12,701 bases of DNA from Bacillota bacterium (GTDB lineage: Bacteria > Bacillota > Clostridia > Clostridiales > Caloramatoraceae), in contig JAEZLD010000110.1 of the NCBI GenBank assembly GCA_023415335.1, positions 1 to 12,701 on the forward strand, given 5' to 3'. The position numbers were made by a program, and so were the translations under genes. Position 1 is the first letter of the stretch. Every line of letters begins with the position of its first letter. The notes below the pieces were generated by a model, which was not told where the DNA came from, searched no databases, and saw nothing but the letters and a program-made list of their open reading frames with translations. Below are positions 1-6,542 of this stretch, one piece after another.

Positions 1-700
1 TCAAAAGTGTATCGGAAAGCTCCTCTGCTAAAAGCTCTGCCCTCTCCTCCACCTCTTTTATGACTTTCTTTGCAGCCTCCCCGAAGCAGCCCTTTCCATG
101 CATAGTATGGTCAGGTTCTTCACAGTAGGCATATATATACTTCTCCCCATCACTATCGCACAGCTCTTTTATGTAGTTGCATTGGTCATCAAAGGTCTTA
201 GGATAAGGCTCTACAAAGGGCGTAGAATAGAAAGCCCTTTTACCTGCAGAATTAATCCTGTCCATAACCCTCACATACGGGCAGTATGTCCATGCAACGT
301 TGTAGTCAGCCGCCTTGTTATGCTGCTGGTCGGTATTCAAAAAATACACCACATTCTTGTCTATTTCCTTGAAATAGCCCTCCCAACCAAGCCAGGCAGT
401 CTGGTTAGGATACAGCCCGCTGTCAAGTGAGGTGGTTGCAGCAACTGTGGTTGGAGGGAAGGTGGATGAATAAATCCCCTTAAGATTCCTTCTGAAAAAG
501 CCATTCGGCTGAAGATTTGCTTCTATTATGTTCTTTCCCATTCCATCAAGCAGAAGTACAACAGTATTCTTGTATCTCTTCTCAAGATATTTATCTGCTA
601 ATGGCAGAGTATTGTTGGGAGGCTCCACACCAAAGTGCTTTAATATGGAACAGGCAAGGTTTGTAATGCAGTTATCGTAGTCAGGATATCGTATTTTCAT
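1..700 (-). CDS. Alkaline phosphatase superfamily phosphodiesterase / nucleotide pyrophosphatase-like protein (N-terminal 233 residues, truncated by window edge)
   Basis: An open minus-strand frame starts with ATG at 700 and is still open at base 1, so the C-terminal part is missing. GGAGG lies a suitable distance upstream (at about 706-710). The translation carries the metal and nucleophile motifs of the nucleotide pyrophosphatase/phosphodiesterase branch of the alkaline phosphatase superfamily: VVLLLDGMG with Asp at about residue 52, a STFPPTT segment whose Thr near residue 80 fits the catalytic nucleophile, and EPDHTMHGKG near 195-204 with metal-ligand Asp and His. Family knowledge predicts a two-metal hydrolase acting on phosphodiesters or nucleotides. 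No signal peptide is visible at the N-terminus, so it is probably cytoplasmic. The substrate cannot be named. The gene faces away from the tldDE operon terminator and so is probably transcribed on its own. Confidence 0.85.
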   Translation of the reverse strand, partial: MKIRYPDYDNCITNLACSILKHFGVEPPNNTLPLADKYLEKRYKNTVVLLLDGMGKNIIEANLQPNGFFRRNLKGIYSSTFPPTTVAATTSLDSGLYPNQTAWLGWEGYFKEIDKNVVYFLNTDQQHNKAADYNVAWTYCPYVRVMDRINSAGKRAFYSTPFVEPYPKTFDDQCNYIKELCDSDGEKYIYAYCEEPDHTMHGKGCFGEAAKKVIKEVEERAELLAEELSDTLL

Positions 701-818
701 AGCTTTCCTCCGTGTAATTTTTCTATATAACATATCTTTATGGGTTCCGGGATTAATATGTTCCTTCTTGACCCATATGAATTCTTTATGTGCCAGTGGG
801 TATATAAATCAAGTGTAT

Positions 819-868
819 CACGTTTTTGACCTTAACTACAATTAATAATGCACACATTTTTGACCTTA
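819..868. repeat. Pair of 16-bp direct repeats upstream of the phosphodiesterase gene
   Basis: CACGTTTTTGACCTTA at 819-834 and CACATTTTTGACCTTA at 853-868 differ at one base and are 34 bp apart start to start. They lie 119-168 bases upstream of the minus-strand phosphodiesterase start. Tandem protein-binding sites are one possible reading, but no known operator was recognised. Confidence 0.6.
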
Positions 869-901
869 TAAAACATATACAGCAAATAATTTGGTTATAA
901 G

Positions 902-938
902 AAAAAACAGCAGCCAATGAAAAGAAGCATGGCTGCTG
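902..938 (-). terminator. Rho-independent terminator of the tldD-tldE operon
   Basis: On the minus strand, a perfect 9-bp stem CAGCAGCCA / TGGCTGCTG (plus-strand 930-938 and 908-916) with a 13-base loop is followed at once by six T residues (plus-strand A run 902-907). This is a textbook intrinsic terminator. It lies about 170 bases after the tldE stop, with the duplicated element in between. Confidence 0.88.
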
Positions 939-1056
939 CATTGAATGGCAAAGGGCGGACACAGGAAAACATCCTAAATGGATGTTTTCCGCCCCTACGG
1001 CACTATAATCACTGTTTACCTTATCTCTCGCCCCACTTAAGTGCGGCTTTGTTTTC
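938..1056 (-). repeat. Duplicated hairpin/coding-end element, copy A (remnant of a queT-like 3' end)
   Basis: The same blocks occur in the same order here and at 3946-4044. Block 1 is a 16-base identical stretch at 949-964 that begins CAAAGGGCGGA. Block 2 is the 12-base TTCCGCCCCTAC at 987-998. A 22-base spacer follows in both copies, then a 36-base block at 1021-1056. On the minus strand that last block reads ENKAALKWGER followed by TAA, matching the KNKAAFKWDWR stop of the QueT-like gene in frame (30 of 36 bases). Copy A has about 20 extra bases inside the hairpin, forming an inner stem AAAACATCC / GGATGTTTT. No complete gene leads into this coding-like tail, so it is either a pseudogene remnant or part of a mobile palindromic element. 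Confidence 0.75.
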
Positions 1057-1109
1057 TCTGTCAATTGTCTGACGCTGGGATGCAGCGTTCTGAATGGCAC
1101 CTGCACCTG

Positions 1110-2408
1110 TTATTTTCCTGAGATGGTTATACCACTGAAGGCTGCATATGGGAGCACGCTGCTTCCATCGCAGACGGTTTCACTGGATATGGCAAAGACG
1201 TTTTTTATCATGTCTGCAAGGTTGCCGTTTATCATTGTCTCACTTACTGCTCCTGTTATTTCACCATTCTCAATAAGGAAGCTGTTCTTGGCTACCCCTG
1301 AGAATTCACCGTTGGTTCCGGGATTTCCTCCTGAGAACCTTCCAACTATAATACCTCTGTCTATTCCCTTTATTATATCCTCAAGCGGCATGTCTCCAGG
1401 CTTCATTACCACACTGAAGGAGGAATTTTTAGCCCTGGGGTACCCTGTCTTGTTGGATACATAAAGGGAAAGCATGAAGCTTTCAAGGACTCCGTCCTTA
1501 ATTACATCATAGTCCTCTGCTATGAAGCCCTCTGATGTAATCCTTTCTCCGCATACTATTCTTTGGTCCCTTGGCCTCATGGAGATGGATATTCTCTCAT
1601 CTGCCACCTTCTTCCCCAAGGAGTTTTTCCAAAGGCTTGTTCCGTCAAGAAGGTTTCCATCCCCTGCAAAATTCCCAAGGGCACTGTAGAGCATTGAGCC
1701 TAAGCAGGATGGAGGGAACAACACCACTCCCTGGAACTTGCCCTCTACAGGCACTGTATGCAGCTGCCTTTCCACATCTCCTAGCTCCTTATCCACGCAG
1801 CCCAGCTCTATAAATGGCTTTTCAAGGCTATCTGTAACAATTGAGCTTTCAAAGAAGGATGAGGACTTTTCACCCTCATGGGCAGAATACATAAGCGAAA
1901 TGGAATATGCTCCTGATTGAACATGATATTCTGTCCCATTGGTGTCCATATATACTATGTGCCCGGTAATATGGGAAACTATCATCTGCTCCATAAGTAT
2001 CAGAGGATGGCGATTGTGTATGTCCTCCATAAGCTCACTTGTTCTCTTAAAAAGCCTATCCATGTCAGGCGTAAGGTCCCCTTCCTTGAACTCCTCTCTT
2101 TCATGGAAGGGGGCAATGTCCCAGGCCTCGTCAGGGCTTCCTGACTGTGCCACCTGCAGGCAGCTTTTAGCTGCAGAGGCTACAGCCTCATCATCCAATC
2201 TGTTTATACTTATAGTCCCTCTTTTATTATCCTTATAGGAAATCATAACAAGCTGGTTATCAAACAAGGTACGGTATAAGCTGAACTGCCCACCATCTAC
2301 ATTGAATTCCCTTGTTTCCTTATATGTTACCATACACTGTGCCTTCTGGGCTCCTTCCCTTTTCAGGGCCTCCAGTGCATCTATTGCTGTTTGCCTTAGC
2401 TCTGCCAT
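1110..2408 (-). CDS. tldE: TldE/PmbA-family subunit of the TldD-TldE protease
   Basis: This 432-residue protein is close to the usual length of about 450 for PmbA/TldE. It fits the family across its length, including the central FPPSCLGSMLYSAL..NFAGDGNLLDGTSLW segment and the C-terminal ISETVCDGSSVLPYAAFSGITISGK end. It has no HExxxH metal site, which is normal for the TldE partner. TldE forms a heterodimer with TldD. In studied bacteria the complex degrades unfolded or small peptides, matures microcin B17 and digests CcdA antitoxin. The ATG at 2408 lies one base after the tldD stop codon, and its ribosome binding site (GGAGG) sits in the last tldD codons, so translation is coupled. The start is therefore secure. 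No peptide substrate gene is visible nearby. Confidence 0.92.
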   Translation of the reverse strand: MAELRQTAIDALEALKREGAQKAQCMVTYKETREFNVDGGQFSLYRTLFDNQLVMISYKDNKRGTISINRLDDEAVASAAKSCLQVAQSGSPDEAWDIAPFHEREEFKEGDLTPDMDRLFKRTSELMEDIHNRHPLILMEQMIVSHITGHIVYMDTNGTEYHVQSGAYSISLMYSAHEGEKSSSFFESSIVTDSLEKPFIELGCVDKELGDVERQLHTVPVEGKFQGVVLFPPSCLGSMLYSALGNFAGDGNLLDGTSLWKNSLGKKVADERISISMRPRDQRIVCGERITSEGFIAEDYDVIKDGVLESFMLSLYVSNKTGYPRAKNSSFSVVMKPGDMPLEDIIKGIDRGIIVGRFSGGNPGTNGEFSGVAKNSFLIENGEITGAVSETMINGNLADMIKNVFAISSETVCDGSSVLPYAAFSGITISGK

Positions 2409-2409
2409 A

Positions 2410-3795
2410 CTACCTGCCTCCTATCATAACCTTGCATCTAAGCTCAGGTCCGCCCATGCCTACAGGCATCGGCTGCTTCTTTCCACAGAAGCCTGATGCG
2501 GTCCAGTTCATTCCATCGGATACCATGTCAACAGTTTTAAGCATTTCAAATGCCACTCCGGAAATGGTAGTGTCCAGTATTGCCTTCCCCAGCTTTCCAT
2601 GCTTTATTTCATAGCCCATGGATACGCCGAACATGAACTCACCTGTGGTGTCTGCCTGGCCATTATTGGTATCCACAAGGTAATAGCCATCCTCAACTGA
2701 GGCTATTATATCCTCCAGCTTATCCTCTCCCGGAAGCACTGCGGTGTTCCTCATCCTAATAAGTGGCTCGTCTGAGAACAGATATGCTCTTGCATTTCCC
2801 TGGGGCTTCATGTTAAAGTGCTGGGCTGTTTCCCTGCTGTTCATATAGCCCACCAGTATTCCATCCTTTATTATAACTGCATCCTCTGCAGGGGTCCCCT
2901 CATCATCCACATATATAGGAAGGGGTGTTTTCTTTCCAAAGGCAGTATGTGCAAAATCAACCAGGGATACCTTATCCGATGCCACTCTCTTGTTTAAGCA
3001 ATGAGCTGCCACGGAGCCCGCCATAACCAGGTCAGCTTCCACTGTATGGCCAACTGCCTCATGAGCAAGCATGCCGCAAAGGTCCCCTCCCAGTATACAG
3101 GTCTTCATCCCTGCCTGAGCATATACTCCTTCCTTCTTCTGCATAAGCTTTTCGTAAAGCTTATCAACCTCGGGGAATATAAGCTTCGGATCCTTAAAGT
3201 TCTCATCGAAGGTTCCATAGTCTCCTACCGCCCTAAAAAGCTCCACAGGAACACCAGATGGGGTTTCTGTATTCATAAAAAGGTATATATAGCTCCTTGG
3301 CATGTTGGAATGTGATGAAAAGCCATCAGAGGTACATAGAAGCTTCTCCATGGAATCCCCAAATGCTACAACCCTTCGGCTGGACAGATTAGGATATTTG
3401 GCTGAAATGTATGCGTCTATCTCCTTTATAAAATCTATATAATATTTCTGCTCCACATCTAATATGTCATTTTCAAGCCCTACATGTCCACTTCTTATGG
3501 AAGGCAGCATGCCCTTATTCTTTTTAATATGGCTGTCCATAAATGCTGCATTTTCAGTTGATGCATTAAGCACAGCTGCAACAGCCTCATCAGAAAAATC
3601 AGCCATTGATGAAAAGCCGTATACCCCGTTTTTATATACTCTTGCAGAAACTCCGGATATGTCATTCCTGCTGTTACCAATAAGATTGCCTGCATTCAAT
3701 ACTACCCTGCGGGTTCTGTTAAGCTGAGCCCTAAGCTCAGTATGTACCCCAGGAGCAAAGGACCCCTTGTGTTTTGAAACCACGTCGTTTAACAT
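2410..3795 (-). CDS. tldD: TldD-family metalloprotease subunit
   Basis: This 461-residue protein is the catalytic partner in a TldD-TldE pair. The zinc motif HEAVGH is at residues 245-250 (His245, Glu246, His250). The C-terminal GFCGKKQPMPVG segment supplies the conserved Cys at about 437, which serves as the third metal ligand in characterised TldD. Family knowledge indicates that unfolded peptides are threaded into a chamber formed with TldE and cut there. The protein is cytoplasmic, with no signal peptide. The ATG at 3795 is preceded by AGGAGGG (plus-strand 3801-3807). It is the first gene of a two-gene operon with tldE. A perfect 28-bp palindrome lies 25-52 bases upstream and may be its operator. 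Length and motifs appear intact. Confidence 0.95.
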   Translation of the reverse strand: MLNDVVSKHKGSFAPGVHTELRAQLNRTRRVVLNAGNLIGNSRNDISGVSARVYKNGVYGFSSMADFSDEAVAAVLNASTENAAFMDSHIKKNKGMLPSIRSGHVGLENDILDVEQKYYIDFIKEIDAYISAKYPNLSSRRVVAFGDSMEKLLCTSDGFSSHSNMPRSYIYLFMNTETPSGVPVELFRAVGDYGTFDENFKDPKLIFPEVDKLYEKLMQKKEGVYAQAGMKTCILGGDLCGMLAHEAVGHTVEADLVMAGSVAAHCLNKRVASDKVSLVDFAHTAFGKKTPLPIYVDDEGTPAEDAVIIKDGILVGYMNSRETAQHFNMKPQGNARAYLFSDEPLIRMRNTAVLPGEDKLEDIIASVEDGYYLVDTNNGQADTTGEFMFGVSMGYEIKHGKLGKAILDTTISGVAFEMLKTVDMVSDGMNWTASGFCGKKQPMPVGMGGPELRCKVMIGGR

Positions 3796-3819
3796 CCTAT
3801 CCCTCCTACTTTTTAATCC

Positions 3820-3847
3820 TTACATTATAGCCTAGGCTATAATGTAA
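3820..3847. promoter_or_regulatory. Perfect 28-bp palindrome upstream of tldD (candidate operator)
   Basis: TTACATTATAGCCT is followed directly by its exact reverse complement, giving a 14+14 dyad with no mismatch. The palindrome contains TATAAT on both strands, so a -10 box for tldDE could lie inside it (minus strand, 3829-3824), with transcription starting near 3817. No good -35 hexamer was seen at 17 bp. That fits an activated or repressed promoter, but this is inference. Confidence 0.6.
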
Positions 3848-3945
3848 CTACCTATCTAATGATATCAATAACAGAAAATTTTTACAATAAAAAATATAGA
3901 CCACACAAAACGTGGATGCCTATACCAGGTCATTATATGCTTGGA

Positions 3946-4044
3946 GCATTGCATAGCAAAGGGCGGACACAGAGTTCCGCCCCTACAACACTATTTCTGC
4001 TTATTACTTTATCTCCAGTCCCACTTAAAGGCGGCTTTGTTTTT
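3946..4044 (-). repeat. Duplicated hairpin/coding-end element, copy B (overlaps the 3' end of the QueT-like gene)
   Basis: This is the second copy of the element at 938-1056, in the same orientation. It contains GCATTGCATAG at 3946-3956, a 16-base identical block at 3957-3972, a perfect 7-bp stem GGGCGGA (3961-3967) / TCCGCCC (3976-3982) with an 8-base loop, the common TTCCGCCCCTAC at 3975-3986, a 22-base spacer, and the 36-base block at 4009-4044 encoding the last 11 residues and stop of the QueT-like protein. The hairpin may also act as a weak minus-strand terminator for that gene, since it is followed by only three T residues. Confidence 0.75.
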
Positions 4045-4503
4045 CTCCAATGCCAGCTTTAGTATATATCCAAATATCCCTATGGATATAACCTCTCCAA
4101 CTCCCACAGTTGCTACAATGAACAGGTATGCGTCTGGAAGCTTGTAGGCAAACTTGAGCACCAATGGAACTATTATCATGTTAGATAATATGGGAGGCAG
4201 AAGATAGATATACTTACGCTTCCTTAATGCGTAGGTCCCAAGGGCTCCTATAAAGGTAGCAAGCGTTCCAAATATAACGTCTAATGCTATGCTTCCTGTA
4301 AGAAGGTTTGCTATAAGGCAGCCTATGGTAAGGCCTGGTATGGCAGCTGGCAGGAAAATAGGCATAATGCACAATGCCTCTGATATGCGCACCTGAATGA
4401 CTCCTGAGGATAAGCCCATAAGTGCAGATATATAAGTCAAAATAACATACATTGCTGCAATGATTGCGCCCTGGCATAAATAAAGTGTTTTTTTTCTTCT
4501 CAT
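4009..4503 (-). CDS. queT: QueT-family ECF transporter S component (queuosine precursor uptake)
   Basis: This 164-residue protein has about five or six hydrophobic segments. It contains the QueT hallmark near residues 35-62, IQVRISEALCIMPIF followed by LPAAIPGLTIGC. QueT proteins are the substrate-binding membrane subunits of energy-coupling-factor importers and are assigned to uptake of queuosine precursors such as preQ0, preQ1 or queuine. They work with shared EcfA/EcfA'/EcfT proteins, which are not in this window. The assignment is strengthened by a preQ1-I riboswitch directly upstream. The ATG at 4503 follows AAGGAG at a 7-base spacing. The C-terminal tail KNKAAFKWDWR lies in a sequence block that recurs at 1021-1056. 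The gene is probably monocistronic. Confidence 0.9.
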   Translation of the reverse strand: MRRKKTLYLCQGAIIAAMYVILTYISALMGLSSGVIQVRISEALCIMPIFLPAAIPGLTIGCLIANLLTGSIALDVIFGTLATFIGALGTYALRKRKYIYLLPPILSNMIIVPLVLKFAYKLPDAYLFIVATVGVGEVISIGIFGYILKLALEKNKAAFKWDWR

Positions 4504-4510
4504 TGGTTTT

Positions 4511-4552
4511 CTCCTTAGTTTTGTTTTAGGTGAGGATGGTTACGAACTCACC
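4511..4552 (-). ncRNA. PreQ1-I riboswitch controlling the QueT-like gene
   Basis: On the minus strand, P1 is GGTGAG (4552-4547) paired with CTCACC (4534-4529). The 12-base loop TTCGTAACCATC and an A-rich tail TAAAACAAAACTAAGGAG (4528-4511) complete the class I preQ1 aptamer. The GTAACC loop and AACAAAAC tail resemble known small preQ1-I aptamers. The tail ends in the ribosome binding site of the gene. Pairing of loop CC (4539-4538) with the GG of AAGGAG would hide that site when preQ1 binds, so control is probably translational. Confidence 0.88.
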
Positions 4553-4565
4553 ATTTGCATATAAC

Positions 4566-4594
4566 ATTATACACTGCAGGAGACACAATGGCAA
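4566..4594 (-). promoter_or_regulatory. Promoter of the QueT-like gene
   Basis: On the minus strand, TTGCCA (4594-4589), a 17-base spacer and TATAAT (4571-4566) form a near-consensus vegetative promoter. The predicted transcription start near 4559 lies only a few bases before P1 of the riboswitch, so the leader is almost entirely aptamer. Confidence 0.8.
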
Positions 4595-4632
4595 ATTTTA
4601 TATGCTGCTTTGATTCCAGTCCCTCCGGTTCG

Positions 4633-4661
4633 TTGAAATACAGCTTAAGCAATGCTATAAT
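4633..4661 (+). promoter_or_regulatory. Promoter of the two-component/exporter operon
   Basis: TTGAAA (4633-4638), a 17-base spacer and TATAAT (4656-4661) form a near-consensus promoter facing the LytTR regulator. The predicted start is near 4668, about 45 bases before the ATG at 4714. It diverges from the QueT promoter without overlapping it. Confidence 0.8.
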
Positions 4662-4713
4662 CAGATTATTACATATATGTTTATATATACTAATTATGCC
4701 CAGGAGGCTAATC

Positions 4714-5427
4714 ATGCGTATATGCTTTGTAGATGACAATACCACACTGCTGGAATACATGGAGTCACAGCTCCAGGAATTCCAGGATAAATATAATATC
4801 CCCTGCAGCCTGAGCGTTTATAACAGTGCTGAGGAGATGCTGTTTGAAAACCAGGAGGGCTATCCCTTTGACGTAATTATATTAGATATTAACATGGACG
4901 GAATGAACGGAATAGAGCTTGCAAGAAAAATAAGACAGACAGATAAAAAGGTTCCCATTGCTTTTCTGACTGCCATGGCAGATTATGTGTTTGACGGGTA
5001 TGAGGTACAAGCTATACGGTACCTTATGAAGCCTATTCAGCAGGAGCAGCTTTTCAGGCTTCTTGAGCTCACCTATAAGGAGCTTTCAAGAGAGATCCCA
5101 TTCCTGCTGGTAGCAAGCTCAGGGGATAAAATCAAGGTGGATTATGAGGACATATATTATGTTGAAGCAGCGGGACATTATATATACATATATCTTATGA
5201 AGAACTGCTACCAGATGAAAGGCTCCATAAACAGCATAGGGAAATCCCTTTGTTCTGGCAGCTTTGTTTTTACCCACCGCAGCTACATAGTGAACCTTAA
5301 GCATGTAGTCAGAATATGCAGGGAGGAGTGCATCCTGTCTGACGGAAGGCGCATTCCAATAAGCAGAGGCCTGTATAAAAACGTTAACGATGCATTTATT
5401 ACTTTATATAAGGATGGAGAATTCTGA
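4714..5427 (+). CDS. LytTR-family response regulator
   Basis: This 237-residue regulator has an N-terminal receiver domain at about 1-120: acidic pair Asp7-Asp8, phospho-acceptor Asp58 in VIILDINMDGMNG, Thr87 in AFLTAMAD, and Lys106 in YLMKPI. A C-terminal LytTR DNA-binding domain at about 130-235 contains the FVFTHRSYIVNLKHV segment typical of the family. LytTR regulators of the AgrA/VirR type usually bind paired direct repeats about 21 bp apart upstream of promoters. The ATG at 4714 has AGGAGG at 4702-4707, and the promoter at 4633-4661 lies inside the longer open frame from 4555, so the shorter start is chosen. The stop overlaps the kinase start by one base, indicating translational coupling. 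Its likely partner is the next gene. Confidence 0.93.
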   Translation: MRICFVDDNTTLLEYMESQLQEFQDKYNIPCSLSVYNSAEEMLFENQEGYPFDVIILDINMDGMNGIELARKIRQTDKKVPIAFLTAMADYVFDGYEVQAIRYLMKPIQQEQLFRLLELTYKELSREIPFLLVASSGDKIKVDYEDIYYVEAAGHYIYIYLMKNCYQMKGSINSIGKSLCSGSFVFTHRSYIVNLKHVVRICREECILSDGRRIPISRGLYKNVNDAFITLYKDGEF

Positions 5428-6443
5428 TGGAGCATATCTTTTTCATCCCCCATTTTATAATACTTGTGTATACTATATACCAGCTTAAGCACCAGCTTCC
5501 GGGCATATGGTGGATATTGTCACTGCTGCTGGGGGGCATTTGTTCAGGTGCCTACCTTATAGCTGATGTTTATCTCTCCTATAGCCCTTCCCTGTGTGTC
5601 TCTATGTCAGCTCTTGCTATACTATCCTTTATATTAATTCATATAAAGACCAGGGCATCGGCACTTTTTTATGGGCTGTATCTGTCTACTGTTCTGTCCC
5701 TTATGACAATAGGGTTATACGATGTGTATATATCAAAGACCATATCCTTTATAATAATGCTGGTATTTCTTTTATCAGAAAGCAGCCACCGTTATATACA
5801 GAGATCCTATGAGCAATCGGCAAGCGAGTACCAGAACAAGGTGCTCAGCAAGCAGATTGAAGAGGTACAGAACATATATATGACCATGAGGGGATGGAGG
5901 CACGACTATCATAACCACCTTCAGTCCCTTAAGGCACAGCTTTCAATGGGTCATACAGCTAAAGCACAGGAGTACCTCATGGAGCTTGAGGATGACCTGG
6001 ACAATGTTAACCAGCTGGTTGAAACCGGCAATGTAAACCTGGATGCCATCATTAATTCAAAAATATCCCTGGCACTTAAGAACAATATAAACGTCAACTA
6101 TAAGGCCTCAGTGCCATCATCCCTTACAATCAGCGATATTGATTTATGCGTGCTTATAGGCAATCTTATAGACAACGCCGTGGAAGCCTGTGAAAAGCTT
6201 CCTGAAAAGGATAAGTTCCTGAGACTTTATGTTGGCGCTCTCAAACGCCAGCTGTACATTTCAGTAACTAACTCCACCGGCGAAACTATTAGGAAGCTTG
6301 ACGAAGAGTATATATCCACTAAAAGAGGCAATCATGGACATGGGCTTAAAAGGATTAATAAAATAGTTACCAAATATGAAGGCTATATAAACAGAAAAAA
6401 TGAGCCTGGAGTATTTGTAACCGAGGTAATGCTTCCACTTTAG
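5427..6443 (+). CDS. GHKL-domain sensor histidine kinase (AgrC-like, HPK10 type)
   Basis: This 338-residue membrane kinase starts at an ATG overlapping the regulator stop by one base. About five hydrophobic segments fill residues 3-118. A linker and H-box follow, MRGWRHDYHNHLQ, with the probable phospho-accepting His159. The ATPase part has an N-box (IGNLIDNAVEACEKL, about 244-258) and a short glycine box (HGHGL, 303-307). The GHKL layout without an extracellular sensor domain matches AgrC-like kinases, many of which sense small exported peptides through the membrane domain. The signal is unknown here, because no agrB/agrD or precursor gene is visible. It should phosphorylate the preceding LytTR regulator. 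The domain assignment is firm; the ligand class is inference. Confidence 0.92.
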   Translation: MEHIFFIPHFIILVYTIYQLKHQLPGIWWILSLLLGGICSGAYLIADVYLSYSPSLCVSMSALAILSFILIHIKTRASALFYGLYLSTVLSLMTIGLYDVYISKTISFIIMLVFLLSESSHRYIQRSYEQSASEYQNKVLSKQIEEVQNIYMTMRGWRHDYHNHLQSLKAQLSMGHTAKAQEYLMELEDDLDNVNQLVETGNVNLDAIINSKISLALKNNINVNYKASVPSSLTISDIDLCVLIGNLIDNAVEACEKLPEKDKFLRLYVGALKRQLYISVTNSTGETIRKLDEEYISTKRGNHGHGLKRINKIVTKYEGYINRKNEPGVFVTEVMLPL

Positions 6444-6450
6444 ATGCAAT

Positions 6451-6487
6451 TGGTGCACGGTGAAATACCACTGGTGCACTTTTTTGT
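6451..6487 (+). promoter_or_regulatory. Direct repeats TGGTGCAC with 21-bp phasing, ahead of the exporter genes (candidate LytTR site or attenuator)
   Basis: TGGTGCAC occurs at 6451-6458 and again at 6472-6479, exactly 21 bp apart, which is two helical turns. The sites lie between the kinase stop and the exporter start. This geometry fits LytTR-type operators. Because GTGCAC is self-complementary, the same bases can also fold into an imperfect hairpin followed by a run of T residues (6480-6485), so an internal terminator or attenuator is the alternative. AT-rich sequence downstream, with TTATATTA (6502-6509) inverted against TAATATAA (6516-6523), could hold a -10 box. Confidence 0.55.
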
Positions 6488-6542
6488 TGTCTTACAAATT
6501 CTTATATTAATATTGTAATATAACCTGATAGGAGGTTAATAT

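Larger units (their letters stand above)
701..1109. other. 409-base intergenic region between tldE and the phosphodiesterase gene
   Basis: This stretch holds no convincing gene. From left to right it contains the leader and ribosome binding site of the phosphodiesterase gene, a pair of 16-bp direct repeats (819-834 and 853-868), a strong minus-strand terminator (902-938), copy A of a duplicated hairpin/coding-end element (938-1056), and a small 6-bp stem (ACGCTG 1072-1077 with CAGCGT 1083-1088). A 106-codon minus-strand frame crosses the region, but it runs through the terminator and repeats and has no recognisable domain. Confidence 0.7.

Noticed and set aside
98..430. A 110-codon plus-strand open frame
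   Set aside because: It lies wholly opposite the phosphodiesterase gene, whose metal-binding motifs are clear; it is an antisense shadow.
739..777. An inverted repeat TATGGGT / ACCCATA upstream of the phosphodiesterase gene
   Set aside because: The arms are short with a 25-base loop in AT-rich sequence, so chance pairing is likely.
786..1106. A 106-codon minus-strand open frame in the gap after tldE
   Set aside because: It runs through the strong terminator and the duplicated element, has no recognisable domain, and reads the element in a different frame from its queT-like coding block.
1123..3727. Several plus-strand open frames of 60-113 codons opposite tldD and tldE
   Set aside because: All are antisense to well-supported family members and show low-complexity Ser/Leu/Pro-rich translations with no domain.
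938..4044. The two repeat copies as ends of an insertion sequence or composite transposon
   Set aside because: No transposase lies between them, the copies are direct rather than inverted, and no target-site duplication was seen.
4555..4713. A 53-codon in-frame N-terminal extension of the LytTR regulator, including an ATG at 4588 with AGGAG upstream
   Set aside because: The receiver domain starts cleanly at the ATG at 4714 with AGGAGG, and a consensus promoter at 4633-4661 lies inside the extension. The open stretch may be chance.
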